From the NCBI RefSeq assembly GCF_028583425.1, contig NC_072796.1, positions 143,973,464-144,037,463 on the forward strand: DNA of 64,000 nt. Reading direction: 5' to 3'. Below, piece after piece: positions 33,785 through 43,559 of this stretch (its first letter is position 1; the number at the start of each line of letters is the position of its first letter). The translations under genes and the position numbers were made by a program. Below the pieces are notes generated by a model. The model saw only the letters and a list, made by a program, of their open reading frames with translations, had not been told where the DNA came from and did not search any database. The stretch comes from Eublepharis macularius (lineage: Eukaryota > Chordata > Lepidosauria > Squamata > Eublepharidae).

Positions 33785-34625
33785 TCAGATGTCAGCCCCC
33801 CCACCCCCACCCCCCCGGGCTGGTGGGTTTTTTCCTTGCATGTTTCTACATGAAATCATCCTTTGTGCCCAGGCCATTCACAGACCATTCCTTCCAATAA
33901 AAACCTGCTTTATTTTAAATTGCAACACCCCCCCCCCCCGCTCGATGTTTCCCGGGCAAATTGCTGTGGGCAGGAGCGGTCTCTCGTGTCTGGAGGGGAA
34001 GCAGTGTCACCAGCCAACTGCTAGTCAGTTGCTCTATTGATTTCCTGTGTTGATGACCGCAAGAAGCAGCTCCCTGCGGAAATGGGCTCTGCCGGCCAAC
34101 TTTATTCCTGCCAGTTGGTTTAAAAAGAAGAAGAGAATCGCCCACCGCTCAGCCTGCCTTTCAGGGAGGGCGGGGGGGGGCAGAATTGTCTGGAGGCATC
34201 TCTGCAAATACTTTTTAATACATATTTTTTAAAGAGATATTTCTATGCAGCATTGCCCATGGTGCTCAGAAACAAAACATTGAAACGGAGGGCAAAGAAT
34301 CCTGAGGGTCACACATCAGTTGTGAAAGGGAAACCAGGGCTAAAAATGGAGAGAAAATAGATTACTTTGTCTCCATTACGCCAGACAACCATGAAAAATC
34401 ATCCTGGCGTGGAAGCACCTGAGGTTCGACAAAAAAGTTTCTGCCCTCTGAGGAGAAGGAGGCAAAATGAGGAAGGCAGGGAAGGGTGTCCCAGAGACAC
34501 GCAGGCTGCATGTGTGTGAGAGAAGTGGGGCCCTGCCTTTTCCATTTGGCTGCTTGCTGCGTAGGAGGCAGAGCCATATGTGGCCCACATCATGGGGAAA
34601 TTGTGTCATGTACTCCTGCGCCGAG
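33785..34625. other. No recognisable gene
   Basis: Intronic DNA of moderate GC with poly-C tracts. No exon or classified repeat. Confidence 0.4.
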
Positions 34626-34629
34626 TGTT

Positions 34630-34760
34630 TGGGTTTTAGCTGAAGCATCTGGACAGCCCCCAAGGGCAGCCCCGCATAGAGTGCATTGACAGCAGTCTGG
34701 CCACATGGTTGTGATGTGAATAGCCCGGCTCAAAATATCAGTAGAGGAGGGGACTGTGGT
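34630..34760 (-). repeat. L2/CR1-like LINE fragment
   Basis: The + strand 'aagggcagccccgcataga' followed by 'cattgacagcagtctggcca' is the antisense of the LYAG-LQLVQ region, as at 9820 and 32860. Confidence 0.55.
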
Positions 34761-34764
34761 TGTG

Positions 34765-36630
34765 CTGTCTGGCATCCTGAGTGCAGTGGTGTATGTGGAC
34801 GTTGAAGGCAGGGGGAGGCAGAGGCCTGTGAGCGAGAGCGTCGCGCTGCCAGCGCAGATACTAGCCTAGCTGGGGGCTCCTTCCGCAGCTTCCAGGCCTG
34901 GCCACAGGCTGCTGGGGGCTTGTCACAGAATCCTTGGAGCCCGGCCAAGAGGAGGGGGCAGGGGGGAGTTCCTTTACAGACCGAGAGAGATGCCCTTGGG
35001 GCTGCGGTCCTGGTGTGGCTCAGGTGTTCATCTCAGCTGGCTTACCTGGCCCCAGGGGGCTCCTTCGATCGTTCGGCAAAGCTGAGCCAGCAGCAGAGCC
35101 ACAAATGGGGCCGGTTTGATGTGAAGAGTCTACAAGGATGCTCCCTGAAATGCTCCCCTAGGGGCTTCCAAGCCCTGCCATCCATCGAGGCAGCGCTTGG
35201 TCTGGCACTGCTGGGCACCTACCAAGGCTCATGCCACCAGAGGGGGGGGGCCTTGCCAGCTGCCCTTGTGGGAGTGACTGGAGGAAGAGGGAGCAGCGTC
35301 CTGGCAGTGTGTGTGTGTTGGGGGGGGGGTGTCTGCTGCCAGTGCCTGCCTGCAAATCCCGGAGGCAGCGCTGCTTACCATCCCCACCCCCAGCAATTTC
35401 GGATGAGTCAGTCAGATGGTGCTGTGGGGGCGGCTCCACATCCCACTGCAGATGGGAGAGAAGGGGGAGCTACACAGAGCCCTCAAGAGAGAGAGAGCAC
35501 TGCCCTTCCTCTGGGGAACCTGGGAATGCCACCCCCAAGAAAAAGGCCCTCCTTAGGAGTAAGCCTCCTTCAGCTGACCCCCCCCCCCCGTGCTCCCCAC
35601 AACTGGCCCGTGAAGCCTGCGGCTCAGGGCTGCCTCTGGGCGCTGGGCTCCGTCCTCCCTCCCTCCCTCCCTCCTGGATCCGGAGTCCTCTGTTCTTGCG
35701 GGGCCTTTAGTCAGCTCCTTTTTCAGGGTGGGGGGGGGAGATTTTGATTACTCCTTTCCCCCTTACCTTTAAACATATATTTATTATCTTAAGTGTAAAA
35801 ATGATGGTAATTAAAATTACAGGGGGGAGCACTTTGCAGTCAAACAGAAACTCTGTAATTAAAGCCCCTCCCACCACCACAAAGGAAAGAGTGAATAGGA
35901 AACAGTTAATTAAGCACGGAGGTTTTTGAAGCTGCTTTAGAACAACAGAGGCCAGGAGCATTTGGGCCAGGGAGAGGCTTCACTGTTTGTCTCTTGGGAT
36001 GCAATGTGCATTGAGCATTTTTTATTTTCCCTGTGTCCCTGCCTGTGGCTTGTGGGAGGAGATGCCGTGGTAAGAGGGCCGTCCGTGGGAGGCTGACCCT
36101 CCCTTCCCTGGACTCTGGAGTGTGCTGGTGGTGAGCCTGTCTTGGGCAGCGGGTGGACAAACGGCTTCTGCGGCAGGGATGGTGGTGTAGGCCCAGTGGC
36201 TCTTAGGCAGGAAGCCCGTGAATTGCAGAGCGCCTCCAGGGACTCGTAGGGAAGTGGCGCAGGCCCCGGACGGCTTCCTCCTCCTCAGGATTGCGGCTTT
36301 TATGGGTCTGCCTTCTGTGTGGTTTGAGGATGTGGCCAAAGCGTTTCTCAGGAACTTCTCTGTGTGAAGAGGAGCAGCTGCTCACGGGAGACGGCCCTCC
36401 AGGCTCACTGACAGTCTTTGGAGTGACGGTGTTTCACCCACGGAGCTGCCCTCTGAGGGGCGCCCTGTGCTACCGGTGGCTGGGCGGGCCTCTGCGGGCC
36501 TGGAGTGCCCGGGGGTGTTTGTTTCTGTTTGTGGGCAGTGTAGAGTATTTGCTAGAGAGCTCTGCTGGTCCTGTGGCTGCAGTTCTGCCCCGTCTGCTTG
36601 GGCTCGCTGTGTTCGGGAGGGAGCCGAAGG
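34765..36630. other. PLEC intron; AT-rich island, no gene
   Basis: The segment 35740-35940 is markedly AT-rich and carries three TAATTA/TTAATTA-type sites (about 35808, 35856 and 35907). The rest is GC-rich unique-looking DNA without a supported exon. Confidence 0.45.
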
Positions 36631-36636
36631 GCCGAG

Positions 36637-37620
36637 CAAAATCAAAAAGAGTCCAGTAGCACCTTTAAGACTAACCAATTTTATTGTAGCATAAGCTTTC
36701 GAGAATCAAGTTCTCTTCGTCAGATGCCTGATCCAAACTGGCCACATACAGAAGAGGAGGGGAGAGAGGGAAAGAAGGGGACATATATCACAAGGGGACA
36801 GGATGCAATTAGCGTGGAGGCAACCCAAACATTCCTTTGCTAGTAAATGTAAACATCTCCTTTTGGTGTGGAGTCAGTTTGCCGTTGGTTGTTGTGGGTT
36901 TTCCGGGCTGTATTGCCATGGTCTTGGCATTGTAGTTCCTGACGTTTCGCCAGCAGCTGTGGCTGGCATCATCTGGAAGATGCCAGCCACAGCTGCTGGC
37001 GAAACGTCAGGAACTACAATGCCAAGACCACGGCAATACAGCCCGGAAAACCCACAACAACCATTGTTCTCCGGCCGTGAAAGCCTTCGACAATACATCA
37101 GTTTGCCGTGTTTGTTTGGAAAGTATCCAATTACTATGTAGTATAAGCCTTCGATAACCACAGCTCTCCCTGCCAGATGCATCTGACAAAGAGAACTGTG
37201 GTCCCCGAAAGCCCACACCAGGCGACACTGGGCTCCCCCAGACCCCACCTCTGTAAAGGAAATCTGTTACCTGTGATAATGTGATAACCATTCATAGTCC
37301 CTATTCAGTCCCAGCTTGACAGAGTCAGATTTGCATATGAATTCCAGTTCAGCAGCCTCCCTTTGGATTTTGTTTTTGAAAGGTTTCTGTTGAACCACAG
37401 CGACCTTTAAGTCTTTGATGGAATGTCCTGGTAGATTGAAGTGTTCTCCCGCTGGTTTCTGGACGTTTCCATTTCTAATGTCAGATTTGTGTCCATTTAT
37501 TCTTTTGCGTAGAGGTTGGCTGGTTTCCTGCTGCTGAGGCCCAGGACGCCGTCTCGGTGGCCCCCCTTCCGGTGGCGCTCCCTCATTTTGTGTTGTGTTG
37601 GTGCTTTGCACTCAGCTTTG
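36637..37620 (-). mobile_element. Penelope-like element: GIY-YIG end and terminal repeat
   Basis: On the minus strand, 37611-37267 encodes the C-terminal endonuclease region of a Penelope-like element, with RINGHKSDIRNG, GEHFNLPGHS and GLNRDYEWL. It is followed by 3' sequence and by a terminal repeat (36740-36637) that carries a hammerhead-ribozyme-like core at 36723-36697. A second, decayed terminal-repeat piece lies at about 37135-37220. The element is partial and broken, and a palindromic element (36886-37097) is inserted in it. Confidence 0.8.
36886..37097. mobile_element. Palindromic Penelope-type terminal-repeat insertion with 12-bp target duplication
   Basis: Arms 36886-36970 and 36979-37063 are inverted copies differing at one position by eye, around an 8-base centre. 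A single-copy tail (to 37097) ends 'gccttcgacaataca'. The insertion is flanked by identical 12-bp copies TCAGTTTGCCGT at 36874-36885 and 37098-37109. The arms contain a hammerhead-like GATGCCAGC...GCTGGCGAAAC core. A related single-arm copy lies at 42985-43108. Confidence 0.85.
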
Positions 37621-37624
37621 CTCT

Positions 37625-38090
37625 GCATGTTTTCAGCAGCCTCTTAATCCCACCCCCACCCCCCACCCCGTAACTTGGGAGCCTCAGGTTGTCCTTAGCC
37701 ACAGACGTTCCCTGGGGCCACTGGAGTGACGCCAGCCCAGTCCCTGCATTGCCATTTGGGACTTGCCTCTGAGAACTTTGCCTGGTCTGCTGGTGGGCAG
37801 AGCCAGTGGGAGGCTGGAGGGTACGTGGGTGGAGCGTGTGGGGCGGATGCCCTGTGCTTGGGCATGCTGGCAGTGACAGTGGCCTCCACCAGGGGGCGGT
37901 AGAATACTATTACGTTCAGCTCTAGGGAGGGACCCCTTGAAGGCAGACCTTGGATGGATGGAGGGACCTCTTGGCAGGCAGGCAGGGAAGAGGCCAGCCT
38001 GCCTTGGGGGTGGGGGCGGGGGGGGCAAAGTGGGCCTGGAACCCCTGGACACAGACTGACCCTTCCTGCTGGGCCAGCATGCCAGAGTCC
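37625..38090. other. No recognisable feature
   Basis: GC-rich intronic DNA. No exon or repeat assigned. Confidence 0.4.
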
Positions 38091-38094
38091 CTCT

Positions 38095-38450
38095 TCCCAT
38101 TTTCATTCTGGCCATCACGGCATCCTCTGGCAGTGAATTCTACAATTAAATTACTCATTGAGTACGGAAGTATTTCCTTTTGTCTCTCCTGAACCTCTCA
38201 AGAATTTCACTGGGTGCCCCCAAGTTCTAGTTTTAAGGAAGGGGGGGGGGAGGTCTTTCTATCCACTTTCTCTTCCCTGTGCACGCTTTTATAAACCTGC
38301 CCCCTTTAGCCACTTTTTTCTAAACTGGGAGTCTGAGACCCTCCAGTCTTGGTGGTTTTCTTCTGTGCTTTTTCCAGCTCTGTAGTGTCCTTACTGAGAT
38401 ACGGCAACCCAAAATGCACACAGCATTCCATTCGAGGCCTCCTCGGAGCA
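38095..38450 (-). repeat. CR1-type LINE fragment
   Basis: The + strand shows 'cctctggcagtgaattctac', 'aattaaattactcattgagt', 'cactgggtgcccccaagttc' and 'gatacggcaacccaaaatgc', the antisense CR1 3' region also found at 60640-61230 and 45400-45560 (sense). Confidence 0.75.
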
Positions 38451-38454
38451 GTGA

Positions 38455-40980
38455 ATGGACCCGTGCAGGACTCCTGGGCCTATGGGAGGGTGGGGCCAGA
38501 CGCCTCCGGGGCGCCTGGGGCGCAAGCCCCCTCCTTCCCGGCAGGCAGCAAGATGGCTTTGCAGCCTGTCCTAAGGCTGCCCCCTGAAGCCTCCAAAATA
38601 AGGACACTTTGCGAGACTCGAAGAGCAGCAGAGCGTTACCAGGCCATTCTTACGTGCTTCTGCACGGGGACAGACTTGCATGGTTCCCCCATCGCTGTGT
38701 TATAATCGTGGTTTGGGGCTTTTTTGGTCAGATTCTCTGCTAGAGAATTGTTGCAGAGATATAAGGGGGAAGTCCTATCTCCGCAGGAAAAGGAGCTAGA
38801 GGCTTACTTTTAAAATAAAACGAATGCTGGGGATTGTTACGTTGCAAGCAGAGAGCATCACGGGGGACATCGCATCCTCCCCCCCCCCTTTGCTCGCTCA
38901 GCCACTCTGTGGGCCTGGCTCCTGCTCCTCCGGCTGCCCCGCCCCCCGCTTGCCGTCCTCCCTGGATCTCTGCCTGCTGCAGCCTGCCCCACCAGCCTGC
39001 TCTCCTTCCATCTGCTCCGTGGGGAGTGGCAGGAGGGGGTGGGAAATGGCTCCGTCCCCTCCTCTCCCCCCCCCACCCGCTTGCTTTGCCTCCACCCGGC
39101 TGGCTCAGCAGCCCTGGGTGGCTCTCCGTCTCCCACATGTGAGGCACGTGATGCTGCCCAGCTGGGGGAGGTTTGTTGCCTGCAAAGGGCAACCAGGGCT
39201 CCCATGAGGGGATTAAACCCCCTCCTCCATTTTTTAAAACTTCCTATTTTTCTGCAAACCTGGGTGTTCCCCTAGCTTTTTAGAAAAGTCTGTTTTCTCT
39301 ACATGGCCCCTATCTGCAGGTTTAAATATCCACAGATGGGACCAAGTATATTGATAATGCTATAAAACTGTCAATTGCCACGTTTTAAAAGCTCTCCGGG
39401 GTGGGCACGGAAACGGCCACCACAGGGGCCTGGAACAGGGCAAATGGCACCGATATGGGTGGGACCAGGAAGGCCCGTGCATGCGGGGGCCACCCCAGCC
39501 CAGCCTTGCTGCCGTCTGTCCCAAAACATCCCAGAAAAGCAGGTTTGGGAAGATCCCGGGGAAACCCTGCGGGGCGCGTGGAAGCATCAGAAAGGGGACC
39601 CCTTCCCACTCGTGTCCCAGGTGGGGCCAAACACCCGCAGGTAAGGGACCTTCGGACGAGGACCACACCCTGCCAGGGCCTGCAGTCGGAGTCCCTCCCT
39701 TCTGTCAGTCAGGACGGGGGGGGGGCGGGCCTGCATCTGCTCTGCGGGGGCCTCCCCCATCTCCCTGGCGCCAGGAAGGAATTCCAGGCGACCTGCCCAG
39801 CCCCTCCCCGCTGCTCTCGCTTGTGATCCACTCCCTGTGCTCAGGAAGGATCCGGGCCTTTTCCAGGAGGGGGGGGGGTGTCTCTCCCTGCTCAGGCTAA
39901 GGCGAGTTTTCCTAGCAGTGCCCCTCCCCCCCCCCAGCTCCAGCCAGAGACAGAAGGAGGGGGGGCTCGCAGGTGCCCAGCCTCCCCTTCGTGCCTCTTT
40001 CTGCTGGATGACATTGAATCTGCCAGGCACTGCGCCAAGGTGGGAAGCAGGGCGGGGCACTGGGCAACGATGCGCGAGGGAGTCCAGTGTACAAGGGGGG
40101 GGACCCCAAATGTTGCCTCGGCCTGGCCCTCCACGCAGGGGGTTCCCATCGCATCTGGACTGAGCTTCATGTCTTGCTGCCAGTCCAAGGGTCCAAACAT
40201 TTCAGACTGCTGCTGGAGTGGGGCACTGTATGTTGTTATCCTGTCCCCATGGCAGAACACACGCCCCCCACAGACAGAAAGCTAGCATGCCAGGGAGAAG
40301 CATTCTGGCACAAGAGGGGGTGTTTCTGCGATGCGCAGATGTGCGATGCGAGAGAGGACTGCCGTGGGGGACAGGAGGTGTGGGCTGGAGTCTCACCCTT
40401 GGGCAAGGTGGGCGGGGGGTCTGCCAGGCTCAGCCTGGCCCTGGGGGAGGGGCCGGTAGCCTGTGCTGTTCCTGCCAAAGGGCTCCTGGGTGAGGGAGGT
40501 TCTGGCTAGCAAGAGCCGGGCACGATTCTCGCCCTGAGCCAGTCTGGGATGTGGCCACCAGCCAGAGGAGGCCACACTGGGCTGGGGGAAGCCACATCCG
40601 TCTCCGCACGAGGAAGACCCGAAGGAACAGTCTGCAGTGGTCTTGTGGGGGAAAAGGTGTGCCCTTTGATTTTGCAGTCGGTGCCCCAGGAGGTGGGCTC
40701 TGGTGTGAGGGGCAGAGTCAAGGCTCCCGTGTGCCTCTTGGCTCTCCCAGGCAGCCACCCTTGTAGGGGAGGAGACAGAGGTGAGGGTGGGAGAAGCCCC
40801 GGAGAGGCTTCTTGTTGCTGGGGCAGCTGGAAATGGTCACGTGCAAAGCGGCCCCAAGGGCACTGTGGGGAAGCCGCTTGAGAGGAGCCAAAGAAGGCCG
40901 GAAACCGTTCCTCGGCTTGTAACCCTTTTTGGGCTTCAGATGGCTCTGGACTCCCACCGCTCCATTCGTGTTGGGTGCGT
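38455..40980. other. PLEC intron, no gene found
   Basis: GC-rich DNA with many poly-G and poly-C tracts. Frames above 100 residues overlap on both strands and lack splice support. An AT-richer pocket lies at 39220-39400. Confidence 0.45.
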
Positions 40981-40982
40981 CT

Positions 40983-41300
40983 TAGAATCATGAAATCACA
41001 GGGTTGGGAGGGACCTCCAGGGTCATCTAGTCCAACCCCCTGCGAAATACCGGAAGTTCACAACTACCTCCCCTCCCCACACCCCCAGCGACCCCCCTGC
41101 TCCATGCCCATAAGAGGGCAAAACACCATCAGGATCCCCAGCCAAACTGGCCTGGGGAAAATTGCTACCTGACCCCACGGTGGCGATCGGCCTTACCCTG
41201 GGCAGGTAAGAAGGGGCCACGAGAACTAAGCCCTGACATGGCCCTTCCTGCCCTCCCTCTCATGATCTGCCCAGGCTCACAGCATCAGCGTGGCTGTCAG
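40983..41300 (-). repeat. CR1-type LINE 3' end
   Basis: Begins 'tagaatcatgaaatcacagg' and 'gtcatctagtccaaccccct' and continues 'aaactggcctggggaaaatt', 'cagcatcagcgtggctgtca', a 5'-truncated antisense CR1 3' end. A short related piece lies at 41990-42060. Confidence 0.85.
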
Positions 41301-41304
41301 GCGG

Positions 41305-42590
41305 CAGCTCCCCTTCTCTGGAAATGCAGCTTGGTCTGGTTTGGTGGACACATTTCCCACCGAAGAAGGGATTTCCTGTGACCTCCTGCCTGCCCCATTC
41401 CACACACACATCCAGAGCCAGCTGCATGGCTCTTACCTAGGATCCCTCCGTAGGAAGGAGGGGAGGGCATGGCCCAGCGGCCTCAGGTGGGGCCTGTGAG
41501 GGTCCGGGGGTACACGAGGATTCTGTGGGCAAAGCCACCCTTCTTCCCCAGAGCCCTGGCGTCCTTGGAGAGTGCCCTGAGGACAATGTCTGGCACGGGC
41601 CTCCTGTCCTGTCCGCCCAGTGCTATTTCTGGTGAGCTGTGGATTGCAGGCCGAGGACAGAGCCCATCTCTGAAGGACATGGCGGGCAGCAGGGAGGGGG
41701 CCAGCGCTGGACTGGAGGCAGGAGGCAGACCATGTTGTGTGTAGGGGGGGGGCAGCAGATGAGGCTCCCCCCATCCTTCTCCTTCAAGTGGAGCAGAGGC
41801 ATCTGATGGAGTCCTGGGAGGGGCTCTGGGCCTGATGCCCGCCCGCCTGGCACTCCCCTTGTTTGCCCTTACCGGTGAAAGCGTGGCTGCCTTACGGAGC
41901 CCTCTCTTGGTTGGAAGGGCAGCACTCTTCCCAGGCAGGGGCAGGCGGATGGTGTTCAGTGCTTAGTTCTTGTGGCCCCTTCTTGCAGGTCTCGAGTAAG
42001 GCCGATTGCCACCTTGGGGTCAGGTGGCAATTTCCCCCAGGCCGGCTTGGCTAGGAGGCCGTGAAAGGGCATGCTGGGTCAGCCCACCTGGCATGCCCAC
42101 GCAGCACCTGTGCCTGACTGGGAGGCCTCCAGGGACCCCGATGGGGACAGGGCCTTGAGTTTGGGGAATGAGGTTAAGATAGGCTAGGAAATGGGGGACT
42201 GGAGGGCAGGCAGGTCGGAGCAGAGCACATTGTAGGGGGAAGATCGGGAAGGAATTCCGCAGGGGCCCAAGCCAACATGCTGGGCAGGCCATGGACTCTC
42301 TGACTGTGGCTCTGCCACAGGGCTGGAGCGGGCGGCAGTTTGGGTCCGCCTTCCCTGCCCTTCCACCTCGTCTTGCGTGTCTGCACCTTGCCTGGATCCA
42401 AAGGGGAGGCCCCAGAAGAAGCGTTGCTCTGGGACGCACGCCTGGCCCTTTGATCCTTGCTCTGTCCCCAGCTGGCAGAGTCCAGGGCGAGGTGGATCTG
42501 TCATCTCTCTTGTGGCCCTTGGCAGAGATCCATCGGCATGGCAAAAATGAACTCTGCACACCGTCTGACAGGTGGCTGACTGACAACCCA
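41305..42590. other. PLEC intron, no gene found
   Basis: Apart from the small CR1 piece at 41990-42060 I see no classified repeat and no supported exon. Confidence 0.4.
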
Positions 42591-42597
42591 GACAGAC

Positions 42598-42820
42598 GGT
42601 GTAGCGTACAGGTTAGGGTATTGGAGTAGGGCCGGGAAGTCCCAGGTTCGGATCCTCACTTGGTCAGGAAAACTTGCTGGGTGAGCTTGGCAGGGTCGTA
42701 CACACTCTGCCTAACCCACTTCACTGAGTTGCTTTGGATAAAAATATAGAATGATGTACACCACTTTGGGCTCCACTGGGGAGGAAGGAGGGTATAAATG
42801 AAATCAACCAACCAACCAAC
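42598..42820 (+). repeat. tRNA-derived SINE, full length
   Basis: A tRNA-like head with B box 'ccaggttcggatcctcactt' is followed by 'gctgggtgagcttggcaggg', 'gcctaacccacttcactgag', 'ccactttgggctccactggg', 'gagggtataaatgaaatcaa' and an AACC repeat tail. Confidence 0.85.
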
Positions 42821-42984
42821 CACAAAGGCCACTCTTGCCAGTTGGGGGCGGGGGCGGGGCTGACTAGCAGAAAGTTATTCTTTTTCAGCTCAACCCCACC
42901 CCTCCTGAGTAGATACAAATGACCTGCCAACTTCTTTTCCACACTGTGACACTGAGAGATCTCTGTCTTTCAGTGCTACACCTC

Positions 42985-43108
42985 TAAAGATGCCAGCCAC
43001 AGCTGCTGGTGAAACGTCAGGAACTACTAATGCCAAGACCACGGCAATACAGCCCGGAAAACCCACAACAACCATCGTTCTCCGGCCGTGAAAGCCTTCG
43101 ACAATTTA
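42985..43108 (+). repeat. Penelope-type terminal repeat (single arm)
   Basis: Matches the right arm and tail of the palindrome at 36979-37097: 'gatgccagccacagctgctg', 'gaaacgtcaggaactac', 'gcaatacagcccggaaaacc', 'gtgaaagccttcgacaat'. The hammerhead-like stem has GCTGGTGAAAC here. Confidence 0.8.
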
Positions 43109-43109
43109 T

Positions 43110-43550
43110 TCTTTTTCCTTTCTGCAGTTGTATTTTAGACACTAATTTTGATGGGACATTGGGACGTTGTCATTTCCTGGCCGTCTAAACAGTGCAGAAT
43201 AGGCAGGTGTGAGAGCCTGAGGGGGCAGGTTGAGAGACGGGCAGCTTGGCGGGTGGCTTGGCTTGCCTGGGCAGAAGTGCAGGAAGCCACTCCGCTCTTG
43301 GGGTGCAGTCAGAAAGAAGTGCCGTGGCTCCCCGACACTCCCCGGAGTTGAACAGGTGGTGAAATGGCTGTGCCTGCTGGTACCAGGCTCCTGCGCTGTA
43401 CCTTCAGAAGATGGTGCTGTGAGGGTGGCACCAGCCTCCATGGAGCAGCCTTGGGCTTTGTGGTCCTATCCAGTGGGCACCTCTCTGGAACCGCGGCTCA
43501 GAGAGCCAGTCAGAGGGGTAGCAACTCTGGAGGTGGTTGGGCACGGAGCT
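43110..43550. other. No recognisable feature
   Basis: Unique-looking intronic DNA between a Penelope-type repeat and a CR1. Confidence 0.4.
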
Positions 43551-43559
43551 CTGGACCTG

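Noticed and set aside
37267-37611. Minus-strand 114-residue frame as a host nuclease gene
   Set aside because: The GIY-YIG type ending with GLNRDYEWL, plus the adjoining terminal repeat, identify a partial Penelope-like element.
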